DNA of 35,597 nt from Planctomycetota bacterium. Lineage in GTDB: Bacteria; Planctomycetota; Planctomycetia; Gemmatales; Gemmataceae. The stretch spans positions 1 through 35,597 of the forward strand of contig JACOUH010000147.1 of assembly GCA_016177925.1 (NCBI GenBank), read 5' to 3'. Position 1 is the first letter of the stretch. Each line of letters starts with the position of its first letter. A model generated the notes under the pieces. The model was not told the origin of the DNA, searched no databases, and was given only the letters and a program-made list of their open reading frames with translations. Shown here in pieces: positions 16,767-23,617 of this stretch. The position numbers and the translations under genes were made by a program.

Positions 16767-16821
16767 CGTGGGGCAGGCTTCCAGCCTGCCGGGCAGCGGC
16801 AGGCTGGAAGCCTGCCCCACG
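16767..16821. repeat. Palindromic element between two minus-strand genes
   Basis: A 24-bp perfect inverted repeat (16767-16790 with 16798-16821) with a 7-nt centre; the stem contains GGGCAGGCTTCCAGCCTGCC. Outside it, GTTTCAACAA on the left faces TTTTTGAAATAGTTCCTTA on the right, a second weaker arm that resembles the outer arm of the nested element at 32809-33003. Confidence 0.9.
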
Positions 16822-16841
16822 GGGGTTTTTGAAATAGTTCC

Positions 16842-17504
16842 TTAGCTTCCCGGCGTGCGGCCGAGCACGACGTCGAACTTCGCCGCCAGTTCGCCGATCC
16901 GCGAGCCCTTGACTGGCTCGAACGCGACGAGGATGGCCGCCCGTGCCTTGGCGTCGCGGATACTTCGGAAGATGAAGTCACGCTCGTTGCCCGGGTCCCC
17001 CTTGATGTAGCACTGCGTCGTGAGCAGTTCCTTGCTGCCCTTCTTGATCTTGAAGTGAATGTGCGGCGTCCGACCCGGATACGCGACGGGCTTGACGGTG
17101 CGGAAGTAGTACTCTCCGCTCGAGCTGGTCAGGAATCGGCCGAAGCCCTGGAAGTTCGCGTCGCGTTTCCTCTTGCCGCTGTCTCCGGTGTGCAGATATA
17201 CCCCCTTGCCGTCCACCTGCCAGATCTCGACCAACGCGTTCCGCACCGGGTTGCCCTTGGCGTCGAGAATCCGACCGCTCAGGTGCGTGATCTTGCCGAC
17301 AGCGGGCGTGAGGGAATCGTTGACGATGATCAGGTCGTTGTCGGTGTCCAGCGGCAGCTTGTCGGGGTAGAACGGCCCCTCGGTCTGCGGGGGAGTGCGG
17401 ACCAGTTCCTCGGCGAACGCGCCGCGGACCGTAAAGGCGGCCGCGCCCAGCGCGAGACTGCTCAGAAAGGCACGACGTCCCGGAAAAAGAAAGGCATTGC
17501 TCAT
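16842..17504 (-). CDS. Intradiol ring-cleavage dioxygenase-like protein, Tat-exported
   Basis: A 220-aa protein with a twin-arginine-type leader (PGRRAFLSSLALGAAAFTV, cleavage near AFA). The mature part carries the protocatechuate 3,4-dioxygenase-like beta-sandwich pattern: TEGPFYPDKL, GNPVRNALVEIWQVDGKGVY, GEYYFRTVKP and TPHIHFKIKK. The two Tyr and two His expected to bind non-heme Fe(III) are all present. Classical intradiol enzymes open catechol rings; exported planctomycete versions have unknown substrates. The gene is preceded by a palindromic element at 17552-17612 and followed by another at 16767-16821. No partner gene of an aromatic pathway is near. Confidence 0.85.
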   Translation of the reverse strand: MSNAFLFPGRRAFLSSLALGAAAFTVRGAFAEELVRTPPQTEGPFYPDKLPLDTDNDLIIVNDSLTPAVGKITHLSGRILDAKGNPVRNALVEIWQVDGKGVYLHTGDSGKRKRDANFQGFGRFLTSSSGEYYFRTVKPVAYPGRTPHIHFKIKKGSKELLTTQCYIKGDPGNERDFIFRSIRDAKARAAILVAFEPVKGSRIGELAAKFDVVLGRTPGS

Positions 17505-17551
17505 CGCGGCGGATACCTCCCCAAAATGACTTCTACGTTCAGGACCACCGG

Positions 17552-17612
17552 ACCCAACCCCTCCCCCGTCCCCCTCCCCGAGGCGGAGAGGGGGACGGGG
17601 GAGGGGTTGGGT
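17552..17612. repeat. 25-bp perfect inverted repeat of C/G-rich type
   Basis: Arms 17552-17576 and 17588-17612 are perfect complements (ACCCAACCCCTCCCCCGTCC and onward) with an 11-nt centre. It fills most of the 148 bp between the PDZ remnant and the dioxygenase gene. The stem sequence differs from the GGGCAGGC type. Confidence 0.9.
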
Positions 17613-17652
17613 CGCACAGTCCTAAATGCAATACTCCCTTTCTACCCTATCG

Positions 17653-18170
17653 TCACGGCAGCGTCAGCGGAAGGCGCAGCCGCTTGCCGTCGCGGAGGAC
17701 GTTGATCGTGATGCGGTCGCCGGCCAGGTATCCCTGGCGGACGTACTGATAGAGATCTCCCGCATCCATCTTCTCGAGCTTCCTGTCGTCGACGCCCAGG
17801 ATGATGTCGCGGGCGCGAATGCCGGCAGCCTGTGCCTGCGAGTGGACCTTGTCCCGCTGCCGAAAGGCCAGCTGCTCCGCCGACAGTCTCAGCGCCTTCT
17901 TCTCTGCGGCCGTCAGGTCCTCACCGAACACCGGCAGCGACGGAACCAGGTGCTGCATGGAGGGCCGCCAGGTAATGTCGCTCTTGCGCCAGCCGTCGGC
18001 AAGAGCAAGTTCCCCGCTGCGGGGCGTCCCGTTGTGTTCCCAGGTCAGGGCGACCTTGCCGTTCGGTGGTGCTCGACTTGCTCTCCGAAGATCCCTCGTT
18101 GGGCCCTCACCGGGGCATCGGCAGACAGGATTCCCGCCAGCGTCAGTACGGCGACCACCGGACGTCTCAT
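17653..18170 (-). pseudogene. Trx7/PDZ-type exported protein, broken by frameshift and probable deletion
   Basis: The minus strand starts at ATG 18170 with a clear signal peptide, MRRPVVAVLTLAGILSADAP, and reads to GIFGEQVEHHR, then meets a stop at 18045-18047. The next 130 or so codons continue in another frame from PNGKVALTWEHNG through LADGWRKSDITWRPS, DLTAAEKKALRL and a C-terminal PDZ domain (AAGIRARDIILGVDDRKLEK). That second part matches the C-terminal half of planctomycete Trx7/PDZ-type proteins. The thioredoxin domain expected between signal and PDZ part is absent, so the gene seems to have lost a middle segment and its frame. The junction lies at about 18055-18062, right after CACCACC. 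An assembly error is the main alternative. A longer frame ending at 18210 is open but its N-terminus looks non-coding. Confidence 0.55.
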
Positions 18171-18571
18171 GAATGTCCTCGCACCTGGAAGCGTCTCCCG
18201 GCGACGGCAAAGGCGCGCACCCCGGCAGCTTCGTCGCCGGACGATCACGTTCGAGTAGGATAGAAAGCGGACCGTGAGAGAATGATGAGAGGCGGACCGC
18301 GAACGCGACGGCCAGGGATCAACTTTGCGACGGGCGGGCGGCGGCAGGAGCTGGAACAGCACGTGGCCCTGCTGCGGCGGCTGCACATGGTCGGCGAGGG
18401 CGAGCAGGGCGTAGCGAGAGTCGCAAGGAAAAGCCTGGTCCAGCGCGCCGCCCGGTCGGTAGCTGCGTTGGCCAGAACGCGGGGGGACTACGGCAACCCG
18501 CGTTCTGGCCAACGCGGGGGGACTACGGCAACCCGCGTTCTGGCGAACGCGGCTACTGCTGCTGCCTGTCC
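18171..18571. other. 401-bp stretch without a supported gene
   Basis: The minus strand remains open here in one frame (for example ALDQAFPCDSRYALLALADH), which could be the trace of a decayed gene or a chance effect of high GC. The only firm structure is the tandem palindromic repeat at 18476-18544. Confidence 0.4.
18476..18544. repeat. Tandem 34-nt palindromic units
   Basis: Two identical 34-nt units (18476-18509 and 18511-18544, period 35) begin AACGCGGGGGGACTACGG and end CGCGTTCTGGC. Each unit can fold because CCAGAACGCGGG pairs with CCCGCGTTCTGG. A third, partial unit (AACGCGGCTAC) follows. Confidence 0.85.
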
Positions 18572-19324
18572 CTACGCGAGGGCCGCTGCGTAGAACACGC
18601 CCTCGCCGTCGAACAGGGCGTACTCCGGCTGCGTCAACCCCGCGCTGTCCGCGACAGGAAGCAAACGCAGGGCGCGGCGCTCGCGCAGGCGGCGAAGCCC
18701 CTCGTGGAACGCCGACACCGACAGGTCCGCCTGCGATCGGCGCAGGGCCTCGAACAACTCCGGCAGGGCACATGCCGTCGCGCCGCCCTCCTGCCGCCGG
18801 TCGAGATACTCGAGCGCCGCCGGCGCCCACGGTACGCTCGCCACGAGGTCCTCCGGCAGGGCCGGCCGCAGTTTCACCAGCTGACCCAGCGCCTCGTCGA
18901 CGTGGCGGCCCAGGCCGTCGAGCTTCGCCAGCCAGCCGCGGGCCGTCTCTTCGAGGCGATCGCTCAATTGCCGCAGTTCCTGCCGCATCGATTCCAGCCA
19001 GACCGGCACCGCCTCGCGGTTGGCCTTCAGGACGTCGCGCAGCGCTTCCAGCGCCCGCAGCGGCGACTCGTGCTCGTGCAGAAAGTCGACGCCGGCAGGA
19101 GTCAGGCGGACCCACTCGCACGACGTCTTGCCGCGCGTTTCGGTGCGGACGACTTCTAGCAGTCCCTCCCGCAGGGCGCGGGCCGCCGCCTCCCCGTTGA
19201 CCCCCGTCCGGCCCGGAAAGAGGCCGTCCAACTTGCCGCTCTTGTACAGCCTCTGCTCGCCGGGCGTCATCAGCGCCCGCCTCAGCGCCTCGAGCAGCGC
19301 TTCCGTCACGCGGTCCTTGCTCAT
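18572..19324 (-). CDS. Hypothetical protein with C-terminal winged-helix-like segment
   Basis: A 250-aa soluble protein. The N-terminal part (VTEALLEALRRALMTPGEQRL, then GEAAARALREGLLEVV and VRLTPAGVDFLHEHESP) looks like a winged-helix domain. A long helical middle of about residues 85-160 is rich in Leu, Glu and Arg and could form a coiled coil. The C-terminal part (LPELFEALRRSQADLSVSAF, HEGLRRLRERRALRLLP) resembles a second winged-helix with recognition-helix and wing, and ends EYALFDGEGVFYAAALA. Similar unknown proteins occur in planctomycetes as far as I recall. A role in DNA binding is an inference. The gene is downstream of the cysteine desulfurase on the same strand, 126 bp away with a palindrome between. 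Confidence 0.65.
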   Translation of the reverse strand: MSKDRVTEALLEALRRALMTPGEQRLYKSGKLDGLFPGRTGVNGEAAARALREGLLEVVRTETRGKTSCEWVRLTPAGVDFLHEHESPLRALEALRDVLKANREAVPVWLESMRQELRQLSDRLEETARGWLAKLDGLGRHVDEALGQLVKLRPALPEDLVASVPWAPAALEYLDRRQEGGATACALPELFEALRRSQADLSVSAFHEGLRRLRERRALRLLPVADSAGLTQPEYALFDGEGVFYAAALA

Positions 19325-19394
19325 ATATCCCCCAGTCTGGCCCGTTGGCGAGCCGCAGTCTATCGGCCCTCACGCCGACGGGCAAGTCCTGCAC

Positions 19395-19447
19395 GTGGGG
19401 CAGGCTTCCAGCCTGCCGAGGCTCGGCAGGCTGGAAGCCTGCCCCAC
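19395..19447. repeat. 23-bp perfect palindromic element next to the desulfurase stop
   Basis: Arms 19395-19417 and 19425-19447 are perfect complements with centre GAGGCTC; the stem contains GGGCAGGCTTCCAGCCTGCC. It ends 3 bp from the stop codon of the cysteine desulfurase and could act as a terminator. Confidence 0.9.
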
Positions 19448-19450
19448 CGC

Positions 19451-20614
19451 TCACGAGGACCGCCGGGCCGCCTTCAGCAGCGCCTCGGCGCCCCAGTCGA
19501 CCTCGTCCTCCGTGGTGAACCGTCCGACCGTCAGCCGCACCGCCCCGCGGCCCAGTTCGGGAGGCACGCCCATCGCGCACAGCACCGCGGACTGCTTCAC
19601 CTGCCCCTCGTGACAGGCCGACCCTGTCGACGCGGCAATCTCCGGGACGGCTTCCAGCAGTTCCGCCCCGACGTGTCCGACGAAGTTGACGTTGAGCGTG
19701 TTCGGCAGGCGCCGCTCCGGATGGCCGTTGAGGACGACGCGCTCGCCCAGGCCATCGCGCAGGCGCTGCCACAGCCGGTCGCGCAGCTGGCGCAGCCGCT
19801 CCGTCGCCTGCGGCAGTCCCTGCCGGGCGATGCGGCAGGCTTCACCCAGGCCGACGAGATACGGAACGTTCTCTGTTCCGGCGCGTCGCCCGCCCTCGTG
19901 TCCGGCCCCATGAAGGAACGACTCCAGCCGCACGCCGCGACGGACATACAGGACGCCCACTCCTTTCGGGGCATACAGCTTGTGTCCCGCCACTGTCAGC
20001 AGGTCGATGCCCAGCTCGTTGACGTCGACGGCTACCTTGCCCAGCGACTGCGCCGCGTCGGTGTGGACGAGCACGTCGCGTTCACGACAGATCGCGGCGA
20101 TCTCGCGGATCGGTTGCAGGGTGCCGACCTCGTTGTTGGAGTGCATGATGCTGACCAGCGTGGCACCACGGGCCACCACACGCCGTACGTCGTCGGGATC
20201 GACGAGCCCGTGCCGGTCGACTGGCAGGATGGTGACGCGACAGCCCAGGCGCTCGAGGAAGGCGCACGGTTGCAGCGTGGCCGGATGCTCGACGGCACTG
20301 GTGACGATGTGTGCCCCCGCCTTGCGGCCGAACAGCCGGCCGAAGAAACCCTGTAATTTCGCGAAGACGACTCCCTTGAGGGCGTGATTGCTCGCCTCGG
20401 TGCCACCGCCCGTGAAGACAAACTCGTCCGGAGTGGCGCCGAGCAGCTCGGCGACCTGCCCGCGAGCCTGTTCAACCGCTTCGTGCGTCTTCTTCCCGTA
20501 GGCATGGGTACTGGACGGGTTGCCGAAGTCTGTCTGAAGGTAGGGCAGCATCGCGTCGACGACCGCGGGGTCGAGCGGGGTGGTAGCGTTGTAGTCGAGG
20601 TAGATGGGCCGCAT
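19451..20614 (-). CDS. Cysteine desulfurase (NifS/IscS family)
   Basis: A 387-aa PLP enzyme that removes sulfur from cysteine for Fe-S cluster and thio-cofactor synthesis. It starts MRPIYLDYNATTPLDP, the standard N-terminus. The PLP Lys is Lys212 in VAGHKLYAPKGVG, the cofactor His-Asp region reads HTDAAQSLGK, and the persulfide Cys is Cys334 in ASTGSACHEGQ. An insertion (KLQGFFGRLFGRKAGAH, about residues 85-101) after the PLP-contact loop TGGGTEASNHA is longer than usual. No scaffold gene (iscU, nifU or sufU) is near, so it may be a stand-alone copy. Upstream lies a candidate structured RNA ending in a terminator, which may control it. Confidence 0.9.
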   Translation of the reverse strand: MRPIYLDYNATTPLDPAVVDAMLPYLQTDFGNPSSTHAYGKKTHEAVEQARGQVAELLGATPDEFVFTGGGTEASNHALKGVVFAKLQGFFGRLFGRKAGAHIVTSAVEHPATLQPCAFLERLGCRVTILPVDRHGLVDPDDVRRVVARGATLVSIMHSNNEVGTLQPIREIAAICRERDVLVHTDAAQSLGKVAVDVNELGIDLLTVAGHKLYAPKGVGVLYVRRGVRLESFLHGAGHEGGRRAGTENVPYLVGLGEACRIARQGLPQATERLRQLRDRLWQRLRDGLGERVVLNGHPERRLPNTLNVNFVGHVGAELLEAVPEIAASTGSACHEGQVKQSAVLCAMGVPPELGRGAVRLTVGRFTTEDEVDWGAEALLKAARRSS

Positions 20615-20635
20615 CGGTGCGGGCCTCCGTCCACG

Positions 20636-20683
20636 AAAAAAGGCGTAGCCGATCGCATGCGTGGAGCCGCGTCGACTACGCCT
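20636..20683 (-). terminator. Rho-independent terminator-like hairpin
   Basis: AGGCGTAG and CTACGCCT (20641-20648 with 20676-20683) pair perfectly, extended by CGA/TCG after one mismatch, and are followed on the minus strand by six T. It lies 22 bp before the desulfurase start codon, a position suited to attenuation. Confidence 0.65.
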
Positions 20684-20785
20684 CACAAGGAGAGAACGCA
20701 AGCCTGTGGTCGAGGTCCGGTCTGTGCTCAACGCCTTTCGGCATCTCTGACTTCGGCACGGGTGGTCGTACCTCTCTGACAGGTT
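20636..20785 (-). ncRNA. Candidate structured RNA or attenuator leader upstream of cysteine desulfurase
   Basis: On the minus strand a nested rod can be drawn: CCTGT/ACAGG (20779-20783 with 20703-20707), GAGGT/ACCTC (20770-20774 with 20712-20716), GTGC/GCAC (20756-20759 with 20724-20727), then ATGCC-GAAA-GGCGT (20731-20744) with a GNRA tetraloop and an asymmetric purine-rich internal loop. A strong hairpin plus T-run follows at 20636-20683, just before the desulfurase start. A TAGAAT box at 20791-20796 could start a transcript near 20784, giving about 150 nt. I recognise no known riboswitch, 5S, SRP, tmRNA or 6S pattern. It is either an independent small RNA or a regulatory leader. Confidence 0.4.
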
Positions 20786-20870
20786 GTTGTATTCTATCAG
20801 CTGGCCCGGTCGACGGGGAATGGGGAAAATGAGAAAGTGGGGCGATTGCTCCATCCCTGGCGGCCGGCAC

Positions 20871-20900
20871 TTGCCAACGGTGGGATCGTTCGGGCATACT
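20871..20900 (+). promoter_or_regulatory. Putative promoter of the DUF4365 gene pair
   Basis: TTGCCA at 20871-20876 and CATACT at 20895-20900 are 18 nt apart. The implied start, near 20907, is about 29 nt before the TTG start codon. Confidence 0.35.
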
Positions 20901-20935
20901 AGCTTGTCCCTCCTTGGATCGCACGAGGTGGCAAT

Positions 20936-21439
20936 TTGCTCACACGGAACCACCGACAGGAGGCCTTGTGCCGGGCCTATGTGCAGGCCGTCGCGGCACT
21001 CGCTGGGGTCAGCTCCAGCGTGCCCACGCCCGACTACGGCATCGACCTGTCGCTGCGGTCCATCGACGAGATCGGCAATCAGCACCAGGACGCCGGGGTG
21101 CAACTGGACCTCCAGCTCCGAAGCACAACACGCGCAACTATCGCCGACGCTCAGGTAAGCTACGATCTCGACGCCAGGACGTACGAGTTCCTTCGGGCGG
21201 CTTCGCTTGTGCCGCGCATCCTGGTGGTGCTGGCCTTGCCCGATGAGGAAAGCCGTTGGTTGAGTCAGTCCCTGGAAGAATTGATCCTTCGTCGCTGCGC
21301 CTACTGGTACTCGCTGCGCGGTGCCGTGCCGACCACCGCCACGTCCAGTGTGCGGGTCGCCATTCCGCGTGCCCGGGTGTTTTCGGTCGAGGCAGTTCAG
21401 GGTATGATGCACCGGTTGGCAGAAGGAGAGACGCCGTGA
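20936..21439 (+). CDS. DUF4365 domain-containing protein
   Basis: A 167-aa protein with a TTG start at 20936 preceded by GAGGTGG at a good distance. It matches DUF4365: an N-terminal helix (RQEALCRAYVQAVAALAG), the strand pattern DYGIDLSLRSIDE followed by VQLDLQLRSTT, then YEFLRAASLVPRILVVLALP, a Trp-containing segment (ESRWLSQSLEELILRRCAYW) and SLRGAVPTT with VAIPRARVFSVEAV. The D-x-(n)-QLK/R-x-T arrangement recalls PD-(D/E)xK nucleases, and DUF4365 domains often appear near defence or mobile genes, but no activity is established; the usual QLK is QLR here. The stop overlaps the GTG start of the next gene (21436-21439). Confidence 0.8.
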   Translation: MLTRNHRQEALCRAYVQAVAALAGVSSSVPTPDYGIDLSLRSIDEIGNQHQDAGVQLDLQLRSTTRATIADAQVSYDLDARTYEFLRAASLVPRILVVLALPDEESRWLSQSLEELILRRCAYWYSLRGAVPTTATSSVRVAIPRARVFSVEAVQGMMHRLAEGETP

Positions 21440-21819
21440 TCAAATATCACCGCCGCTACCTGGACGACCGTGAGAAACATCGCCGTTGGGTCGACCCCCG
21501 CCTCGGCTCCCTTCGCGTGGGCGACATCCAGGCGTACCTGTTGCGCAAGGGATGGGACCCCGTGCCAACGGATCGGCCCGGTTTTCTGGTCTTCAAAGAG
21601 CCCGGCACCGAGGAAGGCGGTCCCCTCTATCAATTCGTTCCGGAGTCGGAGCAGTGGGAGGAGTATCCGTCTCAAGTTTATGACCTGCTTGCCGCCTTGG
21701 CGGCGATCGAGGATCGCTACGCGGGCGACATCCTCACGGACATCCTCGCGGCGGCCGACCAGGGCAAACCGAACGGGGCGCCGCGGCAATCCCGTGACGC
21801 GGAAATCACCAAGACGTAA
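21436..21819 (+). CDS. Small hypothetical protein coupled to DUF4365
   Basis: A 127-aa soluble protein starting at GTG 21436, inside the stop of the DUF4365 gene, with AGAAGGAGAG upstream. It reads IKYHRRYLDDREKHRRWVDP, then LRVGDIQAYLLRKGWDPVP, a beta-rich part (GFLVFKEPGTEEGGPLYQFV), and a helix AIEDRYAGDILTDILAA. The segment QAYLLRKGW ... GFLVFKEP looks like a small alpha/beta domain of the kind seen in antitoxin-like or substrate-binding partners, but I do not recognise the family. The overlap and shared promoter imply joint function with DUF4365. Confidence 0.7.
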   Translation: MIKYHRRYLDDREKHRRWVDPRLGSLRVGDIQAYLLRKGWDPVPTDRPGFLVFKEPGTEEGGPLYQFVPESEQWEEYPSQVYDLLAALAAIEDRYAGDILTDILAAADQGKPNGAPRQSRDAEITKT

Positions 21820-21859
21820 GCGGAACAAGATCGACTCGGACTGAACAAGGGGGGCGATC

Positions 21860-23209
21860 ATGAGCATGAGCAAACAATCGTCTCGTCCCGACCGCCGTGA
21901 CTTCCTGCGCATCGGCGGCATGTCGCTGTGCGGCGTCACGATGCTGGACGTGCTGCGGGCCCAGGGGGGCGCGTCCCGCAAGGGAGGGCCGAAGGCCAAG
22001 CACCTGATCTGCTGCTGGCTCGGCGGCGGTCCGCCGCACACCGACATGTTCGACATGAAGCCCGATGCCCCCGCCGACATCCGCGGTGAGTTCAAGCCGA
22101 TCAAGACCAAGGTGACCGGCCTCCAGGTCTGCGAGCTGATGCCCGAATTGGCGAAGCGGGCCGATAGGTACACCATCATCCGCTCGGTCACAACCATGAA
22201 CAAGCCGGGCGACCACGCCCGGGCGCCTTTTTACTGGCTGACCGGCAACCCGCGGCTGCCGAGCGGGACGGCGGAATACCCAATGTACGGCAGCGCCGTG
22301 TCGAAGTTCCGTCCCGGCCCCGCCGAGTTGCCAACCTTCGTCACCCTCGGCCTGATCGACATCCACACCCACAACGCCATCGGTCCGAGCTTCCTCGGCC
22401 CGGCGCACAGTCCGTTCATCCTCGACCCGACCAAGTCGGGCGACGCCATGAGCAAGATGCTCGTGCCGCAGATGGAGCTGCCCGCGCTGGAGCGCAACGC
22501 CGACCTGCTTAAGGCCCTCGACGGCAAGTTGCGCCAACAGGATCAGCTCGACCCGCTCATCGAGGGGCTCGACAAGCACCAGCAGACGGCGTTCAACATG
22601 CTCCGCTCGCCAAAGCTGCGCCAGGCCCTCGACCTGTCGAAAGAAGATCCCAAAACGATCGAACGCTACACGCGCAACAAGCTCGCCAAGACGCGCTACC
22701 CGGCGGGCAACCAGCTGCACTTCCTGCTGGCGCGGCGGCTGGTGGAGGTGGGCGTGCCGGTCGTCCACTTCAACCTCGGCTACTGGGACTGGCACGGCGA
22801 GAACTTCATCGCCGGCCGGCAGCAGATGCCGATGTTCGACGCGGGCCTGTCGGCCCTCTTGCAGGACCTCTACGACCGCGGCCTGCTCGACTCGACCATC
22901 GTTCTGGCGCTGGGCGAGATGGGCCGGCATCCGAAGTGCGGCACCCAAAAGAACGCCGGCCGCGATCACTGGGACTACGCTCAGTTCGTGCTGGCGGCCG
23001 GCGGCGGCTTCAAGGGCGGCAACATCGTCGGTGCCACCGACAAACACGGCTTCCAGGTCATCGACAAGTTCTACAAGATCGAGAGCTTTGGTCGCACGCT
23101 CTACCATCTGCTGGGCATCGACCCCGACACGACGGTGACGACGCGCAGCAGCCGGCCCGTGAAGTTGATCGCCGAGGAGGCCCCGATCATCAAGGAGGCC
23201 CTCGCCTGA
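21860..23209 (+). CDS. DUF1501 family protein, Tat-exported
   Basis: A 449-aa protein with a twin-arginine leader (DRRDFLRIGGMSLCGVTML). DUF1501 proteins have an alkaline-phosphatase/sulfatase-like fold. The landmarks are present: LICCWLGGGPPHTDMFDMKP, ELMPELAKRADRYTIIRSV, HARAPFYWLTG, YWDWHGENF, LALGEMGRHPK and GRDHWDYAQFVLAAGGGFKG. The Asp, His and Glu residues in these motifs probably bind metal. The family is greatly expanded in planctomycetes and normally pairs with DUF1549/DUF1553 proteins; none is adjacent here. The start has GGGGGGCGATC upstream. It may share a transcript with the preceding pair, 40 bp upstream. Confidence 0.9.
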   Translation: MSMSKQSSRPDRRDFLRIGGMSLCGVTMLDVLRAQGGASRKGGPKAKHLICCWLGGGPPHTDMFDMKPDAPADIRGEFKPIKTKVTGLQVCELMPELAKRADRYTIIRSVTTMNKPGDHARAPFYWLTGNPRLPSGTAEYPMYGSAVSKFRPGPAELPTFVTLGLIDIHTHNAIGPSFLGPAHSPFILDPTKSGDAMSKMLVPQMELPALERNADLLKALDGKLRQQDQLDPLIEGLDKHQQTAFNMLRSPKLRQALDLSKEDPKTIERYTRNKLAKTRYPAGNQLHFLLARRLVEVGVPVVHFNLGYWDWHGENFIAGRQQMPMFDAGLSALLQDLYDRGLLDSTIVLALGEMGRHPKCGTQKNAGRDHWDYAQFVLAAGGGFKGGNIVGATDKHGFQVIDKFYKIESFGRTLYHLLGIDPDTTVTTRSSRPVKLIAEEAPIIKEALA

Positions 23210-23617
23210 GTGCTCCGTGACGTCCGGTCAGCCCCACGACCGACGGCCCCGAAAATGACCACGCCTCAACTTGCCGACGGCCCGGTCCTCTGTTACTGTC
23301 GTTGGAGGTTTCGGGGCATTGGTCTAGCTGGATGCCCTGCATCTCGGGCGGCGCAGCGCCGCCCCAGCGTTTCGCGTTCCATCCACCACGGGGAGTGCTG
23401 TTTCAGGCTCGCTGGTCGCCACGGTCACAATTGACCAACGAGTGGCCTGGAACGACCCCGCGGCCGCGGTCCCACTCGTTGGTCAATTGTGACCGTGGCG
23501 GCTCGCCCGAGAGCCCTCCCCCTCCCAGGTCGCGAAGTAGACGTCCCCGGAACCCAGGGCCGACGGCCGAACAAGCCTCGGCCCTCGTTGTTTCGTCATC
23601 GTGAGAGGGCGGAAGGA
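23210..23617. other. 408-bp gap between convergent genes
   Basis: No gene is seen. The stretch holds the 29-bp perfect palindrome at 23417-23500. The remaining sequence shows no promoter or RNA that I can support. Confidence 0.5.
23417..23500. repeat. 29-bp perfect inverted repeat
   Basis: Arms 23417-23445 and 23472-23500 are perfect complements; the stem contains GGTCACAATTGACCAACGAG. The 26-nt centre holds the near-palindrome GACCCCGCGGCCGCGGTC. The stem has lower GC than the other palindromes of the window. Confidence 0.9.

Noticed and set aside
18045..19772. Minus-strand open frame of 575 codons running through the winged-helix gene and the broken PDZ gene
   Set aside because: Only its last 42 codons (signal peptide of the PDZ gene) look real; most of it is an alternative frame of the 250-aa gene.
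20636..20785. 5S rRNA, SRP RNA, 6S RNA or tRNA identity for the structured region
   Set aside because: ACCACCC and GAGCAC faintly recall 5S and SRP motifs, but the helix order, loop sequences and the missing closing helix do not fit, and no tRNA T-loop is present.
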